The notes under the pieces were generated by a model, which saw nothing but the letters and a program-made list of their open reading frames with translations, was not told where the DNA came from and searched no databases. This document shows, in pieces, positions 62,243 to 64,000 of a DNA stretch of 64,000 bases. This DNA is from Pseudoalteromonas denitrificans DSM 6059 (lineage in GTDB: Bacteria; Pseudomonadota; Gammaproteobacteria; Enterobacterales; Alteromonadaceae). The stretch lies in the NCBI RefSeq assembly GCF_900112265.1, contig NZ_FOLO01000025.1, positions 1-64,000 on the forward strand. Reading direction: 5' to 3'. The translations under genes were made by a program, and so were the position numbers. Numbering within the stretch: position 1 is the first letter of the stretch; each line of letters opens with the position of its first letter.

Positions 62243-63478
62243 ATGGGTTTTTCAAGTTTAGATATTAACGATGATTTATTAAAAGCAGTTGCAGAACAAG
62301 GCTATGATAAACCTACACCAATTCAAGAAAAAGCAATTCCAGCTATTTTAAATGGCCAAGATGTAATGGCTGGTGCTCAAACTGGTACTGGTAAGACCGC
62401 TGCTTTTGCTTTACCTCTGTTACACAAGCTCAGTTTAAAAAAATCAGAAAAACACGTTATTAAAACTTTGGTTTTAACACCCACGCGAGAGTTAGCCCAA
62501 CAAGTTTTTAAAAGTTTTGAGACTTATGCCCAGTTCACTCCTTTAAAATCAGCCATCGCTTATGGCGGTGTCAGCATAAAAATGCAAGTCAAAGCAATAA
62601 AGGAGGGGGTTGATATTTTAGTTGCAACACCAGGGCGATTATTTGATCATATAGTCAATGGCACAGTAGATTTAAGTCAGGTTGAATATTTAGTGTTTGA
62701 TGAAGCAGACCGCATGTTAGATATGGGGTTTATTGATGAAATAAACCGTATACTGCAACGTTTACCACCTAAACGTCAAACATTATTGTTTTCTGCGACA
62801 TTTGATGAAGCCATTTTTAAGCTCAGCAAAACGCTGTTAAATCAACCAAAACTGATTGAAGTAAACGAACGAAATACAACGACAACTCAGGTTGAGCAAA
62901 TAGTATATAACGTAGATGCCGACAGAAAACGAGAGCTTATCTCTCATTTAATAGGTTCGAAAAACTGGCAACAAGTATTAATTTTTACACGAACCAAACA
63001 AGGAGCCGATGCGTTAGCAAAAGAAATGTGTAAAGATGGCTTAAAAACACAATCAATTCATGGAGATAAATCTCAAGGCGCACGTGAAAAAGCATTATTA
63101 GAGTTCAAGTCGGGTAAAACCCGTGTTTTAGTGGCTACAGATGTTGCTGCTCGAGGTTTAGATATAGATAAATTATCTTATGTGATCAACTTTGAATTAC
63201 CTTATATTGCTGAAGACTATATTCATCGCATTGGTAGAACAGGCCGTGCTGGCAGCACCGGACTGGCAATATCTTTATTAAGTCCAGATGAAAATTGGTT
63301 ATTAGAAGAAGTAGAAACAGTTATAAAAGCAAGATTACCACAGCAATGGTTACCGGGTTATGAGCCTGATTTAACCAAACCACCTGTAGAGAACTTTAAA
63401 AATACTAAGTCAGCACAAAAACGCCGTACTAAAAAGCGTGCCTTTGGTGAAAAAACAGGAAACAGAAGACGTAAATAA
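62243..63478 (+). CDS. rhlE: DEAD-box RNA helicase RhlE
   Basis: 411 residues. All helicase motifs are present: Q motif (KPTPIQEKAIPAIL), AGAQTGTGKTAAFALP, PTRELAQQV, DEAD (VFDEADRMLD), SAT, ARGLDI and HRIGRTGRAG. The basic C-terminal tail (RRTKKRAFGEKTGNRRRK) is an RNA-binding extension. It belongs to the RhlE group by length and motif phrasing. It works in ribosome assembly or RNA turnover, often at low temperature. Confidence 0.93.
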   Translation: MGFSSLDINDDLLKAVAEQGYDKPTPIQEKAIPAILNGQDVMAGAQTGTGKTAAFALPLLHKLSLKKSEKHVIKTLVLTPTRELAQQVFKSFETYAQFTPLKSAIAYGGVSIKMQVKAIKEGVDILVATPGRLFDHIVNGTVDLSQVEYLVFDEADRMLDMGFIDEINRILQRLPPKRQTLLFSATFDEAIFKLSKTLLNQPKLIEVNERNTTTTQVEQIVYNVDADRKRELISHLIGSKNWQQVLIFTRTKQGADALAKEMCKDGLKTQSIHGDKSQGAREKALLEFKSGKTRVLVATDVAARGLDIDKLSYVINFELPYIAEDYIHRIGRTGRAGSTGLAISLLSPDENWLLEEVETVIKARLPQQWLPGYEPDLTKPPVENFKNTKSAQKRRTKKRAFGEKTGNRRRK

Positions 63479-63576
63479 TTAGATAGTTGTCTCATTTGAA
63501 ATTTTTGTTGAATTCTTGAGTGAGACTCCCAATATATTCATTATATTTAAAGTTAATTTTAAAAGGGGATTAAGCA

Positions 63577-63951
63577 ATGAAGTATCGTTTATTAACAATA
63601 TTGTTTCTTTCTCTATTTTTATTAGAAGTTCGATTTTTACTTCCTCCAGAATATGCTTTAGCACCAACCGAATTTAATTATGAGTTTCATGAAACAAAAC
63701 TTACTTCAAATTCAAATAATAAGTTATTAACTGATAAAAATGTTTTAATTTTTACTGCTGCCATTCACCAAGCACTATATTTATTTTTAAACATTTCGGT
63801 TCAAAAGTTTAAACTTTATTTTAAAAATAAATTAAATATTTTAGCTGAACATATGAATAAACTTTTTTTACAAATAAAAGTATTCAACCCATTTTACCTC
63901 TCTACAATTAAAATTTATTTTTTAAGTTTAAGCTTACCTAGTATTCATTAA
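63577..63951 (+). CDS. Small hypothetical protein with N-terminal signal/anchor
   Basis: 124 residues, preceded by AAAAGGGGA. Residues 1-20 are hydrophobic after a basic start (MKYRLLTILFLSLFLL), either a signal anchor or a signal peptide. A second hydrophobic stretch lies near residues 55-75. Rich in Leu, Phe, Lys and Asn. I do not recognise it. The composition matches the AT-rich surroundings, so chance coding is possible, but the ribosome-binding site supports a gene. Confidence 0.5.
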   Translation: MKYRLLTILFLSLFLLEVRFLLPPEYALAPTEFNYEFHETKLTSNSNNKLLTDKNVLIFTAAIHQALYLFLNISVQKFKLYFKNKLNILAEHMNKLFLQIKVFNPFYLSTIKIYFLSLSLPSIH

Positions 63952-64000
63952 CACTTTCTCAATCATATTTTTAAAAATATAAATTATGTCGATTTTGTAT

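Noticed and set aside
63479..63576. Terminator after rhlE (GTCTCA and TGAGAC inverted repeat)
   Set aside because: The arms are only 6 bp and more than 25 bp apart, with no T-run after them. Not strong enough to call.
1..64000. tRNA genes, CRISPR arrays and insertion sequences
   Set aside because: No cloverleaf-like segment, regularly spaced repeat or transposase-like frame was seen on either strand by eye; a dedicated scan could still find a small one.

Overview
The window looks like part of the chromosome of an AT-rich marine gammaproteobacterium, most likely of the order Alteromonadales (Pseudoalteromonas, Psychrosphaera or a relative). The evidence is gene order and family membership. 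The order rlmL, glutaredoxin-like, uup, DUF3466, DUF2062, comEC, msbA, lpxK, ycaR, kdsB is a housekeeping arrangement typical of that group. The genus is not resolved. I saw no tRNA, rRNA gene, insertion sequence or CRISPR array.

Positions 1-31,000 hold a complete type VI secretion system (T6SS). A VgrG gene, cut by the left edge, is transcribed leftward. A shared promoter region separates it from a rightward run: an unknown small gene, tssJ, tssK, tssL, tssM, tagF, tssA, tssB, tssC, hcp, tssE, tssF, tssG, tssH (clpV) and a second vgrG. hcp is set apart by a structured leader on its 5' side and a strong terminator on its 3' side.

From 22,381 to 33,141 lies the cargo module. It contains a small VgrG-tip-like protein, a TIGR02270-like protein, a DUF2169 adaptor, a ketosynthase-like protein without a visible catalytic cysteine, and a PAAR-like spike with an extra N-terminal domain. 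These are followed by a 1025-residue membrane-active effector candidate (VasX-like architecture) and two tandem, diverged membrane proteins that are the best immunity candidates. Behind the second immunity gene sits a fragment of a second effector copy, which shows that the effector-immunity locus was duplicated and then lost its spare effector. An unassigned short reading frame and a boxA-like sequence lie between the immunity genes.

From 33,169 to 45,619 come a STAS-like protein, a TonB-dependent receptor, an operon of an alkyl-DHAP-synthase-like FAD enzyme, a GlpD-like dehydrogenase, an FGGY kinase and a PhoD-type phosphatase, then a CHASE4-GGDEF diguanylate cyclase. The operon suggests glycerol or glycerol-phosphate (possibly ether-lipid) metabolism fed by organic phosphate hydrolysis.

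From 45,869 to the end the content is mostly housekeeping: rRNA methylation (rlmL), ABC-F ATPase (uup), DNA uptake (comEC), lipid A and KDO supply (msbA, lpxK, kdsB), RNA modification (an RluA-type synthase and tcdA), an EEP-family nuclease/phosphatase, an AlkC-like DNA glycosylase, the RhlE helicase and a small hypothetical gene. Function calls rest on motifs and domain order read by eye and on gene context; no database search was run.
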